Positions 47,218-60,553 are shown, numbered from the stretch's first letter. The stretch is 63,258 nt of DNA from Coprinopsis marcescibilis (GCA_004369085.1 ML210327.1:1-63258); one strand, 5' to 3'. A program made the numbers and translations. Notes: generated by a model not told the origin, from the letters alone.

Positions 47218-47902
47218 GGTGGTTCGAGTTCAAAAGCAACAGTTGGTAACCGGTAAACAACACGTTGGGTTTTCAACAAAGTTATTTGCCTTGGCGAGAT
47301 GCCAAGGACGGGGAAATGTCTGCCGATCATCCGGCATGATTGATGACGTGGATATGGAGATAAGATAAGATCAGGCGCTCATCCATCGGAGGCCGGCGGT
47401 TCTCTTCAGTTTCACCGACACCACCAATCACCACCGAAGTCGGTTTAGTACACGGTGGTGTGCTATCACGCCCCCTTGGGAGCTCTGCTATTCACCTTGA
47501 GACCAATTCAGTGTCATAGGGTCTCTCATGTCGCCTTTTCGCGGTAACTCCTGAGATATTGGAACACTGCTTCCCACATGACCGCTCCTTCCCGCCTAAA
47601 TTAGAGGTGACAGGGTCTTTGTCGGACAATTCAGAAGGCGTTGATCAGGACAGCCCACTTCCATGGTAGATCAGCGAATTTGATTTGCGTTATATATTAA
47701 AGTCTCTGGTTCCAACCAGTCCATTCACACCCTTCAGTTCATCAATAAGTGAGCGAGTATCTCATACAATGGCAATTCATCATTGACATGTACGACAGAC
47801 CTTCTTGTCTGCCAGGCTAAAGTCAACTTTACTATACTCGACATCAGCTCAAAAGGCTTGTTCAACGGCCAGCGCAACCATCTTGGTTGGTTAAGCCTTT
47901 CA
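47218..47902. other. Interval between F-box pseudogene and secreted Cys-rich protein
   Basis: Divergent promoter region; TATATATTAAAG at 47690-47701 lies about 200 nt before the next start. No gene recognised. Confidence 0.4.
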
Positions 47903-48649
47903 ATGTATACTATCCTACTCGCATTGCTGTCGGCTGCCACATTATCCGTGGCAATTCCCAAGCCAAATGCTTCTATATCGACTTCGCCTTCCACCACCAC
48001 AATCTGGCCATATTACCCTCCGGCCCAAGTTACATTGAGGAGTTGCCCAGCAACACCCCTTGTCCCTTCGCCTTCTACAATTATCACCAATTACCTCGCC
48101 GCTGCCACCGACCCCTCAGTCCCCATTCTAACAGGGTCACCCACGTTAACTCAACCACCTACAATCGATCCAACGCCCGCACCTCCGAATGAAGACGAGT
48201 CCACCTGGCACAGCGTTTGCCCACATACCTGTGACGCACCAGCTGCAAGCGTTAGCTACGAGGCAACTGTTCTCAAGCCGGGTCCAGATGGTCCTAGAAC
48301 AGTGTGTTCGCAATGCTATTGCATCTGTCCCATTTTCGATTGCTGGTGCAGGCCGCCCTTGATATACGCTTCCAAGATCTACGGTGGATGCATGGGTTGC
48401 ACATGCTTGACGCCAACGGGGGAACTTCCAACCAAACCAACCGTGTCAGAACTACCCCCTACAGTTATCACATCCGTCGCCGGAACACCCTCTCCGCCTA
48501 CACCCTCTCCGACTTTCAAACCCGTAGCAAATGGCGCAGTGCAAGTGGATTACAAAGAGGTGACCGAAATCATTGTGAGCAGGTTCGTCGAGCCGCATGC
48601 CTACCTTAACGACAACATTGTTGGGCCAACTGGTGTGCCTGCCAGCTGA
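47903..48649 (+). CDS. Secreted Cys-rich, Pro/Thr-rich protein
   Basis: Intronless, 248 residues from the ATG that begins the signal peptide MYTILLALLSAATLSVAIP. A Ser/Thr/Pro-rich linker follows, then a compact Cys-rich module (SVCPHTCDAP, CSQCYCICPIFDCWC, GGCMGCTC) with about a dozen Cys within roughly 70 residues. The C-terminus is again Pro/Thr-rich (PTKPTVSELPPTVITSV). No family recognised. Disulfide-bonded extracellular or effector-type protein is inference. Confidence 0.7.
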   Translation: MYTILLALLSAATLSVAIPKPNASISTSPSTTTIWPYYPPAQVTLRSCPATPLVPSPSTIITNYLAAATDPSVPILTGSPTLTQPPTIDPTPAPPNEDESTWHSVCPHTCDAPAASVSYEATVLKPGPDGPRTVCSQCYCICPIFDCWCRPPLIYASKIYGGCMGCTCLTPTGELPTKPTVSELPPTVITSVAGTPSPPTPSPTFKPVANGAVQVDYKEVTEIIVSRFVEPHAYLNDNIVGPTGVPAS

Positions 48650-49494
48650 AAGCTCGTGAGCAGGAATGAGTATGACAACTAGTTCTGTTCAGGTGATTGA
48701 GAGCAATAAAATATATTGAATGTGAAACTGTGGTCCCCCCTTCAACATATGAGAGGATTTGAACTTTAGTTCACTTTGCTATATGTATCTTAGCCGTGAA
48801 CGAGGGATACCAGCATTAATAGAGTCCCGTACCCTATGCAGAGACGAAGAGACTTGAAGGTATAAAGGGTTCAAAACAGCTTAGCAATTGTCGATGGCTA
48901 ACTTGACTTCATGGCTTGATAAACGTCTGCTTACTTTTGAATTCGGTTTGTGAACACATGGATTGCGGATGAATTGATTACTTTACTTTCCGAAGTACGA
49001 GTGGCCATAAGTTGTATCCCATTCGTGCGAACGTTTCGGCGTGCTTGTAATCTAGCCTGGAGAGAGATTGAACGTGGCCACTTCCTTGTCTGAGACAGCA
49101 GGTCATCGCAGGATAAATTTTGTTGTCGGAGTCCTGTGTATGTGAGGCCACCAATTCAACAGCGACGACTGGCGGCTCAGCCCGGTAGCCAGTATCTTCT
49201 GTTGTGCGATCGATTCCAACTTAGTTTGTCGCTCGGACTCTGTCCCCTACTACTAGTACGATCACGATGAACGTGGGAACACAAGCTTGGCACACGTGAG
49301 CGTTCCCTCACCATCCTCGAGCTCATCGCGCACGATGAGCAAAGGGCCGACCTCATCGTCTCTACCCACCCCTTCGGTTTATGAGACTCCTGTGGATCTG
49401 TACTCAATCTAGACTACTACTCATCTACCGAACTCTCGTTCACTCGCTTTGCGGAGTTCTGAATCCATCAGTGCTTCATTAGCTCGGCATAATC
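48650..49494. other. Intergenic
   Basis: Upstream of the Sec24 gene. Short frames only, nothing recognised. Confidence 0.4.
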
Positions 49495-52400
49495 ATGTAC
49501 GCCCACCCCAACCATATACCCCAGCCTCCACATTCTGCAGGCCTAGGGTACAAAGGTTAGTCTACTCTTGATCCAATAGATATACTAACGCAACTAAGAA
49601 TAGGCCTTCGACCACGAATCGATCCCGCCCAAGTACCTTCACCGATAGACAGCTTTGAGCGCGATCGTATAACATGGGAGGACAAGATTTTTCTGACGCT
49701 TCCAGGGTCCCATGCCCCTCTGTGCACCTCTAATTATGTCGCTGTAGACCAAGGTATGTCATTTAAGCCACAGTGTCCACATTTATTGACGCGTCGCACC
49801 AAAATTAGGAAATGCATCACCCAAGTTTGTGCGCGTATCGACCTGGAATATGCCTAGCACCTCCAAGCTCGCTTCAGACTGTAAAATACCTATTGCAGCC
49901 ATTTTCCAACCCCTTACTGAACTGGATCCGCGCGAAGAGCCCGTGCCTGTCGTCGACACTGGTCCTTCAGGCCCGCTGCGTTGTCAGAAGTGTAGGGGCT
50001 ATGTGAATACGTGGTGTACTTGGGTCGCTGGAGGGAATAGATGGAAGTGTAACCTATGCAGACACGAGAATGACGGTGCGGCGAACATATTAACCTTGTC
50101 TTGTTCTGTACGCTAAGTATTTTGCAGTGCCTCCCGAGTACTTTTGCAATTTGGACGCGAATAATCTTCGGCTAGATTATCTCCAGCGCCCAGAACTTCA
50201 CAAAGGAACCGTAGACTTTGTTGTCCCAGAGGAATACTGGGCGCAATACCCACCATCTGGCCTAACGTTCCCATACGTCTCTAGTGACCCGCCTCCGACG
50301 GGTTCGCGACCTCCAGTCCAGATGGACTATGTGTTCACATTCGATGTTACCAACCAGGCTATCGACACCGGCTTCCTCCAGGCCATATGTGAATCTCTCA
50401 CCAATGCCCTGTTTGGGTACACACTAGAGGACGGGACCTCTGTTGAGCCCTCTATTCCACCCAACACACGCATAGCGATCATAACATTCGACGAGACGAT
50501 CCATTTCTACGACCTCTCTGTGCGATGGGACTTTTCCTTTTTCATTTATGACATCCTCACGCTTTTCTAGTCAGAACTAACCCCGATGTTGGTCGTAGCT
50601 GATTTGGACGAGATGTACGCACCGATTAGCACAGGCTTGTTCGCGTCTACAGTCGAGCACGGGTAAGCCTTTTTCCGGATATCATTATCGCTCCCTTTTT
50701 CACTTATTCTGCGACTGCATATTCTCGCAGAAACAATATCCGTCTGCTCCTCGCTAATCTACCCGCTCGTTTTGCCCAAACGCCCTCTCGCAACACTGCC
50801 CTCGCCTCTGCAATTCGCGGGTCACTCGCTGCCTTCTCCCGTCGCGGCGGCCACACCCTTCTATTCACCTCCACACTTCCTACTCTAGGCCCTGGAGCTC
50901 TCTCCCCTACACCACCCAACGAACAGGAAATTCTCGACACCGAGAAGGAGGTCACACTACACAAACCGCGTGACAAGCTCTGGCTGGACTTGGCGGAGGA
51001 ATGTGTGGACGAAGGTGTCGGTGTGACACTGTTTTTAGCACCAAATTCGTACTTGGACATTGGTAGTCTAGGCGCAGTGGCAAACTATTCGGGTGGGGAG
51101 ATTTTCTTCCATCCCAGGTTTGAAAGTGCTAGAGATAGGGTCCCGCTGGAAAGCCAACTGTTGAGGGTGTTTAGGAGGACACAGGTGTTTAATTGTACGC
51201 TGAGGGTTCGCGCGTCAACTGGTATGTCTTTCATTCTCCCTTCTCCTGTACCTTGGTTAACTATTGTGATAGGCTTGCGGATAATCAAACATTATGGCAA
51301 CTTCCTCAAACGAAATACTACCGACCTCGAATTTGGCGTCCTTGATGCGGACAAGACTATCACCACTGAAATTGCGCATACAGGCACCCTTGACCCGCGC
51401 GGTCAAGCCCATTTACAATGCACTGCCCTATATACGACCAAGGAAGGCCAGAGAAGGGCCAGGGTCATTAATCTGGCATTAAACGTCGTTGAGCTGGCTG
51501 CCAATGTATTCCAGTACGCCGACATGGAGACCACCATCGCATTCTTTACCAGGGAAGGTGAGCTTGTCTCCCCCCTTCCTATTGTGCCTACCCCTAATGC
51601 GCCGCAGCTCTCTCCAAGGTCCCCGAACAACGAATAGTCATCACCCGTGACGAGCTAACAGAGAAATGCTCATCTCTCCTCCTCGGGTACCGCAATCAAT
51701 GTGCTGCAGCCACCCGCAACTCCCAGCTCATCATCCCCGAAGCCTACCGCGCCCTCCCTGCCTTTATCCTCGCCCTGCAAAAGAGCAAACCGCTGAAAGG
51801 TCGACACGTCTCGTCGGATGTGCGCAACTATGAACTGCACAAGATGAACGCGATGGACTCAAGGGCGCTGATACACCATTTGTACCCGCGGTTGATGGCG
51901 TTACATGACTTGGATGACGCGATTGCCCTCCCCCAGGAGGAGGTGAGGGAAGATGGGAGTAAGGCTGAGGTCGTGAGGTATCCGAGCTGTATGCGGGACA
52001 GCCATTACTTTATGGAGGCGGGGGGTGTTTACCTCATTGGTGATTAAGCTTTTGTGTTCTTTCGATGCGGATCGGTCGCTTACCTGAATGGATGTTTGAC
52101 AGATAACGAAGAGCTAATCATGTTCTGGGTCGGCTCGAGTGTGTCACCGAGCATCCTCCAGGACCTGTTTGGCCTGGACGACTTCAACCAGATCTCCCCT
52201 CACACTGTGAGTCATCCCCGTTCCCCACTTCATTCCATTTCCTTGGCTCATTTGCACCCTTACTTGCCTTTTGTAGTACCACCTCCCACACATCAACAGC
52301 ACGCTCTCCCAGCAAGTCCGCAATATCCTCGCAGACCGCTACGCCCAGCGGGGCAGATTGCCCAAGATGATGATCGCCCGCCAAAATCAAGATGGCACAG

Positions 52401-52703
52401 AAATCGAGTTTAGCGACATGCTCGTCGAAGACCAGAACAACGGCGCAATGTCGTACATCGATTGTCAGTCCTCCTTTCTTAATTTTACTTTTTCTTCCCA
52501 GACGTTCAATTATGCTGATGAATCTCGATTTTGGTTGACGTGGTGGTGCTGTTCAGATCTCGCTGTGCTACACAAGCAGATTACGAACGTTGTGAGTGGC
52601 AGCCCTGCTGTTTATCGCGACGTTCTGTTCTGATGTCCTCGTCTGCTAGCTTAACAATGGTGGTTCGTTTGGACCCGCTGCTATGAGGGGTTCGCCCTGG
52701 TAG
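49495..52703 (+). CDS. sec24: COPII coat cargo-binding subunit Sec24
   Basis: Selects cargo for ER-to-Golgi vesicles together with Sec23. The first exon starts [20 protein letters not shown]. The zinc finger is at about residues 129-154 (CQKC ... CNLC, with [20 protein letters not shown] between), followed by the trunk domain ([32 protein letters not shown]). The beta-sandwich and helical domains follow. The gelsolin-like end is [20 protein letters not shown], then [18 protein letters not shown] last intron (52594-52649) adds [17 protein letters not shown] before the stop. The N-terminal disordered extension is only about 70 residues, shorter than in yeast Sec24. Confidence 0.93.
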
Positions 52704-53284
52704 ACCGGGCCATCGATGATTTATTGTATGCAGTCTTATCAATACGCCCAGAATCCATACTACCTTTAGCTTACCGAGCTTGTCGTAGCGTAATCATTGA
52801 TACGACCGTTTACGCTTCCATTAGGAGATTACCAGACTGTTCATTTACTTGAATATTGAGGGTCGAACGAAGATATCGAATGGATGCTTGTAACAGAGTG
52901 GGTTTATTAATGAGAGTGGTATTCTGTTGGCAATGTCATGCAAAAAGGAGTCCCAAGTAGAAGAAAATGAATCGAGAATGAATGTCAGACAGTATAAAAC
53001 GGATATACGGTATACTAAGGAGAGTAGATATGATGAGCCCAATACTAGGAAACAAAAAACGATGATTAACAAGAAAACAAAGCGCATAGAGAACATAGAA
53101 CATGAAGGTTTGAAACAAGATGGCGGCGAGCAAAAACGTCGTGTAGTTGTGCCGAAACGTATCATAGAGGAGGAAAACCCAAGGTCAAAAGCGAACAATG
53201 CGAACAAAGGGAGATAGGGGCAAAGGGTTATTTACATGTGCAGATGTAGCGTGCGATGAGAGGTGAGGATAGGTCAAAGGGGTT
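52704..53284. other. Convergent interval
   Basis: AT-rich 3' flanks of Sec24 and the Num1-type gene. A 96-codon Lys/Arg-rich frame at 52927-53217 looks like a compositional artefact. Confidence 0.4.
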
Positions 53285-56200
53285 TTACGAGTCTAGGGGT
53301 TGAGTGGAGGTCTTTGCTGAGCGTCTTGAGCCAAATCGAAGTTTCCCGTCATCGCCGCGTCCCCAGGAGAAAATTCCACCGCCTCCACCACCGCCTTCGT
53401 GAGACTGGCTGCTACCAGTTCTGGAGCGGAAAGACCATGCTGGTGAAGACGGGCGTGCGTTGTCCAACGCTTGAATGTCAAGGTGCTGGTTGTCGGAACT
53501 CTCACGACGGTTGATTGTACTGAAATTGCTGTTTGTACCAGTGTTCTGAGGGTGATGATGATGATGGTGGTGGTGGTGGTGACGTCCACTCCGTCCAACA
53601 GTGTGTCGGCCGTCACAGCAAGCCCGTACGTTCTCGAGGCCTTCGTAGGCATCCTCCTCCCTCGATTCACCGTGCAGCTCAAAATCGAGTTCGTCGGAAT
53701 CCCCGTCACCTCCGTCGTTGTGAACATCAACGAAAGATTTATCAGGGCTGTAAGGACTTTCTGGAGCGTTCCACTTCAAATATTCGAGTGCAGGGGTCCC
53801 AGACCTTTTGCTGACCGAACGGTTGATCGAGAGCTGGGATCGGCTGCGTTGGCCTCGAGGAGTGGTGTTCCATGTATCCCCGTTGCGATTAGGACGAACG
53901 CTACGTTGGCTCGTTGGACTGGAGAGAAGTTGTTGTTGACGCCTTCGGCCATCGTCGTCGGTGGTATAACCATTCGGACTTTGCGGAATCACGGTCCGAT
54001 CTCCGGCACCACCAGCGGGGGAAGTCATCATCTGAGTTGGATTGGGACGGGAGAGCAGGTATTTTAAGGCCTGCAAAACGCAAAAGATAAGACGTTGGTT
54101 AAGCAGACAAAAGAATGCAAACACATACACTGAGCCAAATTTCATGGCGTTCCTTGGTAGGAGCAGTGATCTTCATTTCCCTGTTGGCGGTTGTAATGAT
54201 GACGCTGTATTGGTGGAGGCCAGGTGGCATGGGGTTGGGGTCAAGGACAGCCCGTACACCTTCAATGTAAGCTGGACCATAGAGTGAGAAAAAGCGCAGG
54301 CAACGAGGAACGTAAAAAACATACCACTTTTGGCACTAGACTCTGTAACACCTGTTGATCCAGGGTCTGCAGAACTCCAGTAGAGCGTCTTGGTGTACGG
54401 ATGCACCCAGAAGAACCGTTTGTGCCTCGTTTGACCATGTCCCTTTCCAATCGCCTTCCTCGTGTACTTGTACAAGAATTCACCAATCATGGTCTGCGTA
54501 ATCGCATGAATCACTGCAGGATCTGTCGAAGGATTAGGATGAGCCTTAGGTGTGATGTCGGCCGTCTTGTCTGGTGTTACAGGGGCTCTTCCGCTCGGCG
54601 TTGTGAAGGGGCGGTGGGCCTCGGACGAAATCGATGAACGAGGGGAAGCCATTCCACTTCTGTCAGAAGCAAGAGATGTCGACGAGAATTGCCTGCGTTC
54701 ATCTCGTTGCTCACGAACGCTGTGAGATGACAAGCCTCCTGGGAAGATTGAGGCTGAACCAGGGGCAAACGAAGAAGCATTGGCAGCGGATCGGAAACTG
54801 CTTGTCGAAGGAGGCTGTTTCAACCCCGCCGCCAGCGGTGGCATACTTGAACCTGCCTGTCGGAACATAGGCTTGCCAAACAGCGTAGGTGTAGTTGCCC
54901 TTTGAATGAGCTCGGGAGGGGGCGGTGAACTTGGCCTAGGTGGGGGCACATCGTATGTGTTGAAGCGGCGTTCGGGAACGAATGGGGGAGGCAGCATGTT
55001 GGTCGGAGGGGGAGGTGCCTTGGGCGGTGGTGGCAACATCATCATCGGCGGTTTGGTCTTGTCGACAGCGTTAATCGCTGAATTGGAGGGCACACGAGAG
55101 CGAATGCCGTTGCTCTCGTCCCCGGTAGCATTGGAAATCATCGACTCGATTGATTGCCTCCTGTCCGACGCCGACATGCGTGAGGACCTGCCAAAGGTAC
55201 CCGTGGATTCCCTGAACAAGTTCGAAAGAGGAGCGGAGCCAAGTGGTGGCGAAACCGTTGCTGAACCAGGGACAGTGGCTGAGTTGGGAACAGAGTGAGA
55301 TGATGGTGGCTGAGGCGCCACGAATTGGAATTGCTGCTTTGTTCCAACCCTGTAGGGACCACCGGGTGAAGGAGGCGGAACTGCTCCCACAGCTGATGGA
55401 GCAATGAAGACGGGTGCAGGGGGCAATCCAGGAATACTGGTCACCGGGGACAAAAGAATCTGGTCGGTCTGGGTGGACATCTCCTTGACTTCGGGTTTAG
55501 GTGCAAGTACTTCGACAGGAACCTCGACCCTGACCTCAACAGGTACTTCCACGGGTACTTCCACAGGAACTTCGACCCTGACCTCCACTGGGACTTCCAC
55601 AAGAACCTCGACTGGAACCTCGACTCTGACTTCCACTGGGACCTCTACAAGGACCTCGACTGGAACTTCAACTCGGACTTCCACTGGGACCGGGACCTCG
55701 ACACGAACTTCTACTGGAACCTCCACGCGGACCGGAACCTCGACAATCTTCTCGACAATCTTTTCCACTTCCACGATCTGAATGATCGGTTCGGGCGTAG
55801 GAGGACGAGGCTCGACGAAGTTGGCAGAGACGCCCACTGACTCGTAATCAGCATGTCGAACAGGCACCGGTACATTGGCATGGAACGATGATACTGAACC
55901 AGCCGACGAGCCACGGTGATGCTGCGAGTAAGTGGACGCCCTGATGCTGTCTGTTTCCTCGCGCGGGCTGTCCTCTTCGTCGGAAGGATAGTCGTTGTCG
56001 GTCATCGTTAAGATGGAATGGAAGTCCTCCGACGATGCTCCTGAAGGAGTATGCATCATGATGCTCTGGCGAGCATCGTGATAATCGACATCGGTGTCGA
56101 TTCCAGTCTCGGTTTCGTTTCCTTCGTCGATATCGTCATCGTCGTTGTCGTCGTCTTCGCGTCGTTGAGTCAAGAAATTTCGTTGACCAATAACAGTGAC

Positions 56201-59200
56201 GTCCGAAGATACGCGACTGCGCATCGATGAGTCGCGTTGCGTGAGAGTCGATCTGCGGGGTATGATATCGCCATAGGTGCCCATTGAAGGGAATCCCTTG
56301 CCAATACTCTCGTCGAATGATGTCTGTGAGCCAGCATCTCCAGTAGTCGGCTGCCGCTCCACCTCAATAATTTTCTCGACGATCTTCTCCACAGGTACCT
56401 CCACGATCCTTTCAACCTCCACGATCTTCTCGACTGGTACTTCCACTATTCTCTCGACAATTTTCTCGACCTCAACAATCCTGTCCACCGGCACCTCGAC
56501 CTTCACGATCCTTTCAATTTCGACGATCTTCTCCACTGGAACCTGTACGATCTTCTCTATTTCAACCGGCACCTGGATAATCTTCTCCTTCTCCACCTCC
56601 ACGAGTTTCTCGACCTCCACGGTGACAATGCGAGGTTCAGGTTCGGGGATCGGGTCAGTCTGCATCGAGAATTCAGCAACCTTCTTCACAGGTGCAGGTG
56701 GCGGCAGCGGCTCTTCTTCAGTTTGCATGGCATTCTCCGCCCATTCCTTCGCGTCGCCCTCGTAGACTGGATCCTCCAACGCCCTTGCGACGTCAAATTC
56801 ACCTTCCTCTTCAATATCATCGACCAAACCAACAAGTGAAGCCCTATGACCGGCGTAGCTTCCTTCACTCTGGCCTTCCCCACTGAAATCTCCACCAAGA
56901 ACCTCCCCAAGAACTTCGGGTGTGATGTCGCTCGCAATAGAACTTGGCCTCTCCCTGTTCATAAGCATGCTCGCGTTCTCGCGGAGCGAGACGGCGCCAC
57001 GCATGCGGCCACGAATGCTCCCTCCGCGTCCACGGCTCGAACCGCGAAGGACACTGTGACGCAAGGGACTGCCAGCATTGAACGAATGCGTTGACGAAGT
57101 TGAGGGTACACGTTTGAGAACATTGGCGAAAAGGGGGTCCATCCCCTCCACAGAGGTGCGCTTGGAAGTATTGATGTTGATAGAGGATGAATTGCGAGGC
57201 GAAGGGGAGGCCTCGAGACCAGAAGGTTCCCGCTCGTCTCTGAGATGCGAAATGTTTTCCAAATCGGAAAGGTGCATGGTAGAGTGGCCTTGCGAGAAAA
57301 ACCTGGACTCTTCATCCTCGTACTCTTCTGGTTGGTATTCGGCTGGGATAGACGGAACAGGAGGTGCATCTTCGTCATCGTCATGAGAGGCCATGCCAAG
57401 TCGTTGGATAAGGCTCATACCCCCTCTCCCGCCGCGACCTCTGTACCCACCACGACCCCTGGATCCACGGCCAACTCGATGAGGAGTGACTATTCGCTTC
57501 TTTTTATGTTCTCCATCGTCCGCTTCGTCCAAAGCCTCTTCTTCTTCTCCCCCCTCAATGAGGTTGCCCTCATCGTCGAATGTAGCGTTTTCGGGGGTAT
57601 GTTTGCCTTCGGCCTTCATCCTCGCCAGCTTCTCGCGGTTCAAGGTACCCTTCAGGGTAGCGATCTGCCTTTGAGCATGGGCGAGCCTCTGTTGAAGTGC
57701 TTCGATTTCGTTGGATGGGTGGCTTGGGGCCAGGAACTTCCTCTTCCTCAGTGCCATTGGAGAGTCTGGGTCGCCGTCATCATAGTCGTCGTTCTCAGGC
57801 TCCCCAAAGAGTGTAGGATCCAAAGCGTTTCCAGTTCCAGGACGTCGCTTCGATGCACCGCCAGTTGTCCCGAATACGTCCCCATCTTGATCTTCTGCCA
57901 TGGCTGGAGTGAGGAATCCGTGTTCGTAATCGTCTGTGACACTGAGATTGCCAGGAGTAAGAGGACTCCCATATTTTCGGCCCATCCCAACAGCACTATA
58001 CGCTGTCTGCAACTTGGTTTGCTCGACCTTCATCTTTTCAATTACAGTCTGCAAGTCACTCTTCTCCCGCATCAGCCCTGCTGCATGTCGCCTCGCTTGT
58101 GCAATATCGGTGTCATGCTTAGATTTGAATTCGTCGAGCTGTGTTTGAAGCTTTTCGGCATCGGTTTTATGTTGTTCGGATTGCGTTTGGGTGTTGGCGA
58201 GCGCTCGGGTCAAACGTTTGCTTTCGGATTCGATCTTGGCTTGCGATTCTTGAAGGGCAGAAAGCGAGGTTCGAAGGTCTTGAAGCGTGACTTCTAAGTT
58301 CCAATTCTCTTCCTTGTACTTGTCTGGGAAACGGTTTAGGGGCTAGTTGAGCTATCAATCAATTGATTCGTACCGGCGGATTGTTCTTGCTGTCTGAGCG
58401 CAGTTCGGAGGCTTTCAATGCTTTTTTCGAGATCGTCCTTTTCTTCTTTCATGTCCTGGATAGCCTTGTCTCGCTCTCCTAACAGTGATTGCAATCTCCT
58501 CACTTCGGTGAGGAGGCCACTTCCGATCTCGAATGCGAATTCTAGGCATCAAAATCAGTATCCAGAATGATATGGAAACAAAGAAAAATTGTAAGCAAGG
58601 CATGAAGGTGGAACAACGTAACCTAGATACAGCGGATGAACAATGGTACCATGAACTTACCGACATCATCTGCTCTATGAGCAGCATTCTTAGCTCGTCG
58701 ATTCTGCGCAGCAGACGAAGTTGCCTTGCTGGATGGTGCAGGGCGATCATGGGTTGGTTCTCGGGGCAAGTCAAGGGTCGGGATTGACGCAGGGGAATGG
58801 CCAACCCCATTTTGATGCTGCTTTAATTAGATTCGGTAAGCTTTACCGACCGTTAGTCACTATATGAAAACGAACCTTCCCAAGCCCAATGCCACCCCCT
58901 AGCTCCGTACTGAGTGATCTATTTTCCTCGTCCCATTGAATTAGAGTGGCGGCCAGCTCGCGATACCGGTTGATAGCCTCATGATCGAGACCAGCTCCAA
59001 GCTTGTTACTGGCAATACCTCCGTAGACGTCTTCTTCCTCATACTCCCCGCTAAGACCCGGTGTCAAGGCGTTAAGCTGACGAATGCGTTCCTCCAACTC
59101 CATTTGCTGGCCAAGTACACGCTGCCCGAGTGCCGCCGCTTGCTGTAGCTGGCGTTCCTTCGCATCGAGCAGGGACTGGAGGTGGGCCTTGAGTTCGTCG

Positions 59201-59247
59201 GGTGGTGGTACAGCAATGCCAGTCCCGTTGTCCATGGTCGAAGCCAT
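53285..59247 (-). CDS. Num1/ApsA-type cortical anchor with Mcp5-class PH domain
   Basis: Large multi-exon gene, roughly 1,800 residues. In yeast and Aspergillus such proteins anchor dynein and mitochondria at the cell cortex. The N-terminus (MASTMDNGTGIAVPP) leads into several coiled-coil exons (LQQAAALGQRVLGQQMELEE; GERDKAIQDMKEEKDDLEKS; DAEKLQTQLDEFKSKHDTD). A very long exon follows, with RGRGG-rich and disordered parts plus two arrays of Val-Pro-Val-Glu repeats. The PH domain is at the C-terminal end: EFLYKYTRKAIGKGHGQTRH, RFFWVHPYTKTLYWS, then across an intron GVRAVLDPNPMPPGLHQYSV and MKITAPTKERHEIWL. The tail is Ser/Arg-rich with a run of ten His. PH binding to PI(4,5)P2 is known for the family. 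Confidence 0.9.
55488..55780 (-). repeat. In-frame VPVEV repeat array (array 2 of the cortical protein)
   Basis: Within the Num1-type gene, imperfect DNA repeats of 30-36 nt encode units such as VRVEVPVEVLVEVPVEV, over about 75 residues. Directly N-terminal lies VEVEKIVEKIVEVP, linking it to array 1. Confidence 0.85.
56364..56640 (-). repeat. In-frame EKIVEVPV repeat array (array 1 of the cortical protein)
   Basis: Encodes units such as VEKIVEVPVEKIVEVERIVE over about 90 residues, with strict alternation of EK/ER-I-V and V-P-V blocks. It ends shortly before a segment starting QPTTGDAGSQTSF. Confidence 0.85.
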
Positions 59248-60553
59248 ATTGTGATAATGAACCCAGATGGGTGGTCCCTATTAAACCGGTGATCCTTCCA
59301 CCACAAAAAGACAAATGCTGGCGAGTGTCTTATGATCCCTGGCCAGTATTAGTCCAGCCTGGTGTTTTGCGCCCCCGTATTTTGCGATATTAAAAGGAGA
59401 ATCGAGACTTGAAAGAAATGAAAAGAGTCGTTGGTGCAAGTTGAATTTCACGATTGCTGTCGGTCGAAATGGCGCTTAAATGCCTGAAAAGGTCAAAAGA
59501 AAGGGTAAATGAGCGAGTTCGTTGTCGGTGGGGGCTTTTGTGGCCGTCGTCGTCGTCACTGGCGTTGGCCAGCCACGGATATGTGGTGGAGGAGGATAAA
59601 GGCCCAGCCAAGTGACGAACGCGTTCAACCATGCGGTCCTTGGAATCCCACGGTCACGGATTTCTCACATTGGGGTGGTCGCGCAGAATCTGGCCTCCTC
59701 AAGCTTCAAGCTCCTGCTTTCTCCCTCATTCAGGCTAAGTCTATCATCTACAATGTATAGGCTCTTGCATCCTTGGGTCTACTCCTGAAGCTAGGATACA
59801 TCTATGCCTCGATTTTGAATCCAAATTTGGGCCCCAACACACGACCGACAGTGACAACTTCCTCTTCGGCTCACCTGAACAAAAAGGGTGCAAGATTCCT
59901 GTCAGTATTACCTGGCTTCTAGAGGCGTCTGTCGCGACACCGTTTAGCCGTGTAACTATCCCTCCAACTTAATTAATTGCCGAGTGGCCCATGGTCTGCC
60001 CCAAGTCTGCCCCAAGTCTGCCCACTTGCCATTTTCTTCCAACAGGCTCGTGTCATGAAACTGCACTTACACGCCAAGTCGACACCTTGAGTCCTCACTC
60101 CCAAGCTCGCGTGAAGAAAGAGTGGAATCCTTGAGTTTATATTGCTTACGGGCAATTTGGTCATGCAGGTTGTGCTACCTGCTGCCTTGTCGACCCTTGC
60201 CAATGTTTGTAAGTACCGTTTAATAACTTTCTGTTATGGACCCCGGGTTGTTACGACTGCTGGAAGAGTTTGGTCTCCGTGCTTGTCGTGCAAACCAACC
60301 TCCAAACTATTCTCCCAAAGGTTAGTCGGCTGCCTAGCACCGCACCAACCCCTCCGTGTTGAGTAGATTTTTCAGCCAAGATGAGCGGTACATACCAGAA
60401 CGAACAAGAAAGTCTCCACAAACTGAGTTATAAAGGTCGAGCATGTGGTGCATCAGGGTGTATACGTACACGGATCTGAGGCATTATAAAAGACTTTCAA
60501 CTCAGTCTTATTTGGTCCTTCTTTCGCCCCACGCTCTTTCTGTTGTCGGCGCC
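59248..60553. other. Divergent promoter interval
   Basis: Between the Num1-type and F-box-like genes. A triplicated GTCTGCCCCAA/CTTGCC-like word lies at about 59994-60030. No gene recognised. Confidence 0.4.

Noticed and set aside
48720..48790. Possible tRNA on minus strand (AGTTCAAATCC)
   Set aside because: The word is part of a local hairpin; no cloverleaf can be drawn.
52927..53217. 96-codon Lys/Arg-rich frame
   Set aside because: Composition follows AT-rich 3' flanking DNA; no start context or homology signal.
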